From Bacteroidia bacterium (GTDB lineage: Bacteria; Bacteroidota; Bacteroidia; Bacteroidales; UBA932), in contig JAGKTT010000035.1 in assembly GCA_021153285.1 (NCBI GenBank), positions 1 through 22,909 on the forward strand: a stretch of 22,909 nucleotides of DNA, written 5' to 3'. The position numbers were made by a program, and so were the translations under genes. Of this stretch, positions 22,104 to 22,909 are shown one piece after another (within the stretch, counting starts at the first letter, position 1; each line of letters starts with the position of its first letter). The notes under the pieces were generated by a model. That model made no database searches and was not told where the DNA came from. It worked only from the letters and a program-made list of their open reading frames with translations.

Positions 22104-22133
22104 AAAAAAGGGATGACTTTTCGGTCATCCCTT
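22104..22133 (-). terminator. Intrinsic terminator directly after rpsC
   Basis: A perfect 10-bp stem, AAGGGATGAC (22108-22117) with GTCATCCCTT (22124-22133), encloses a 6-nt loop. On the minus strand the stem is followed by TTTTGTATATTTG, so the sense is right for ending the rpsC transcript. The stem lies 23 bp after the rpsC stop codon. A terminator inside the S10 operon at this point is not expected in an intact operon. Confidence 0.92.
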
Positions 22134-22156
22134 CGGCATATATTGTAGAGTAACAA

Positions 22157-22909
22157 TTACTTGTTGTTGTCTCTGCGTCCGCCACGGCCACCACGACGAC
22201 GATCGTTGCCGCGTCCGCCACGGTTGTTGTTGCTGTTGTTCTGCTGTGCCTGAGCTGCGATACCAGCGTTAGGAGAGAGATCCTTCTTTCCGTAAACCTC
22301 ACCGTTGCAGATCCATACCTTTACACCGAGAACACCTACCTTAGTGTGAGCCTCAGCGAGTGAGTAGTCGATGTCAGCACGGAATGTGTGGAGTGGTGTA
22401 CGACCTTCCTTGATCATCTCGCTTCTTGCCATCTCGGCTCCACCGAGACGACCGCTGATCTGAACCTTGATACCCTCAGCACCAACACGCATTGCAGATG
22501 CAATAGCCATCTTGATAGCACGACGGTATGATACACGGCCCTCGATCTGACGAGCGATAGAGTCAGCTACGATTGTAGCGTCCACTTCTGGCTTCTTAAC
22601 CTCGTAGATGTTGATCTGAACATCCTTCTTGGTTACCTTCTTGAGCTCCTCTTTGAGGAGGTCAACTGCCTGGCCACCCTTACCGATGATAACACCTGGT
22701 CTAGCAGCGTGGATAGTTACAGTGATGAGCTTAAGAGTTCTCTCGATAACGATCTTTGAGAGAGATGCCTTTGCAAGACGGCTTGAGAGATACTTACGGA
22801 TCTCATAGTCCTCTGCGATCTTCTCTGCGTAGTTACCACCTACCCAGTTAGAGTCCCAACCACGGGTGATACCGATTCTGTTGCTTATAGGATTAGTCTT
22901 CTGTCCCAT
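22157..22909 (-). CDS. rpsC: 30S ribosomal protein S3
   Basis: A 250-residue complete protein; its ATG is the last codon of the window. It opens MGQKTNPISNRIGITRGWDS and has the KH-type GXXG motif in VIIGKGGQAVD (about 75-85) and the conserved C-domain block QISGRLGGAEMARSE (about 150-164). The tail from about 219 is a Gly/Arg/Asn-rich extension (QQNNSNNNRGGRGNDRRRGG), known in Bacteroidota S3. S3 binds 16S rRNA helix 34 at the mRNA entry channel and has helicase activity. It is the last gene of the promoter-proximal half of the S10 operon (rplV expected upstream, outside). A terminator, not rplP, follows it. Confidence 0.98.
   Translation of the reverse strand: MGQKTNPISNRIGITRGWDSNWVGGNYAEKIAEDYEIRKYLSSRLAKASLSKIVIERTLKLITVTIHAARPGVIIGKGGQAVDLLKEELKKVTKKDVQINIYEVKKPEVDATIVADSIARQIEGRVSYRRAIKMAIASAMRVGAEGIKVQISGRLGGAEMARSEMIKEGRTPLHTFRADIDYSLAEAHTKVGVLGVKVWICNGEVYGKKDLSPNAGIAAQAQQNNSNNNRGGRGNDRRRGGRGGRRDNNK

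Noticed and set aside
1117..22156. Prophage or integrative element as the cause of the operon split
   Set aside because: No integrase, phage structural, relaxase or conjugation gene and no target-site duplication was seen; the only transposase-like gene is the RAYT.

Overview
The window comes from a Bacteroidota chromosome, most likely order Bacteroidales. The evidence is a set of proteins largely restricted to that phylum (DUF4270, DUF3098 and DUF4294 proteins, fimbrillin-like and SusE/F-like lipoproteins, a stand-alone glycogen-synthase N-domain protein) and promoter elements of the Bacteroidetes type (TAnnTTTG at -7, TTTG/TTG about 19 bp upstream). No phage or conjugative genes, tRNAs, rRNAs or CRISPR arrays were found.

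Layout. Both ends belong to the S10 ribosomal protein operon, on the minus strand: rpsC (S3) at the right end, and rplP-rpmC-rpsQ-rplN at the left end. These genes are normally adjacent. Here about 21 kb of unrelated sequence separates rpsC from rplP, with order and orientation kept. Each broken end carries its own signal: a strong intrinsic terminator right after rpsC, and a good Bacteroidetes promoter with a structured leader before rplP.

The intervening DNA is composite. (1) 1440-2739 is a REPtron: a REP-associated tyrosine transposase (RAYT) gene bracketed by two directly repeated pairs of REP palindromes with GTAG-type feet. (2) 2813-13389 is ordinary chromosome: a DUF4294 exported protein with a predicted leaderless mRNA; an LpxH-type phosphoesterase; ftsX-DUF3098-uppP; a glycogen-synthase-like gene coupled to a DUF4270 lipoprotein; acpP; and an overlapping tlpA-like, uvrC, pnuC operon. 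(3) 13432-14177 is a gene-poor stretch with five hairpins, a fifth REP copy with a GGAG foot, and the orphan C-terminal end of a Fibrobacter-succinogenes-major (FSu) domain gene. (4) 14178-15750 is a hipBA-type toxin-antitoxin pair with an inverted-repeat operator around its promoter. (5) 15977-21950 is a minus-strand operon of a 49-residue peptide gene and two large multidomain surface lipoproteins (fimbrillin-like, SusE/F-like, FSu and Ig-like domains).

The main points of interest are the split ribosomal operon with its compensating terminator and promoter, the REPtron at one junction, and the modular, recombination-prone FSu lipoproteins with a nearby C-terminal fragment. All names rest on motif recognition by eye; no database search was possible.
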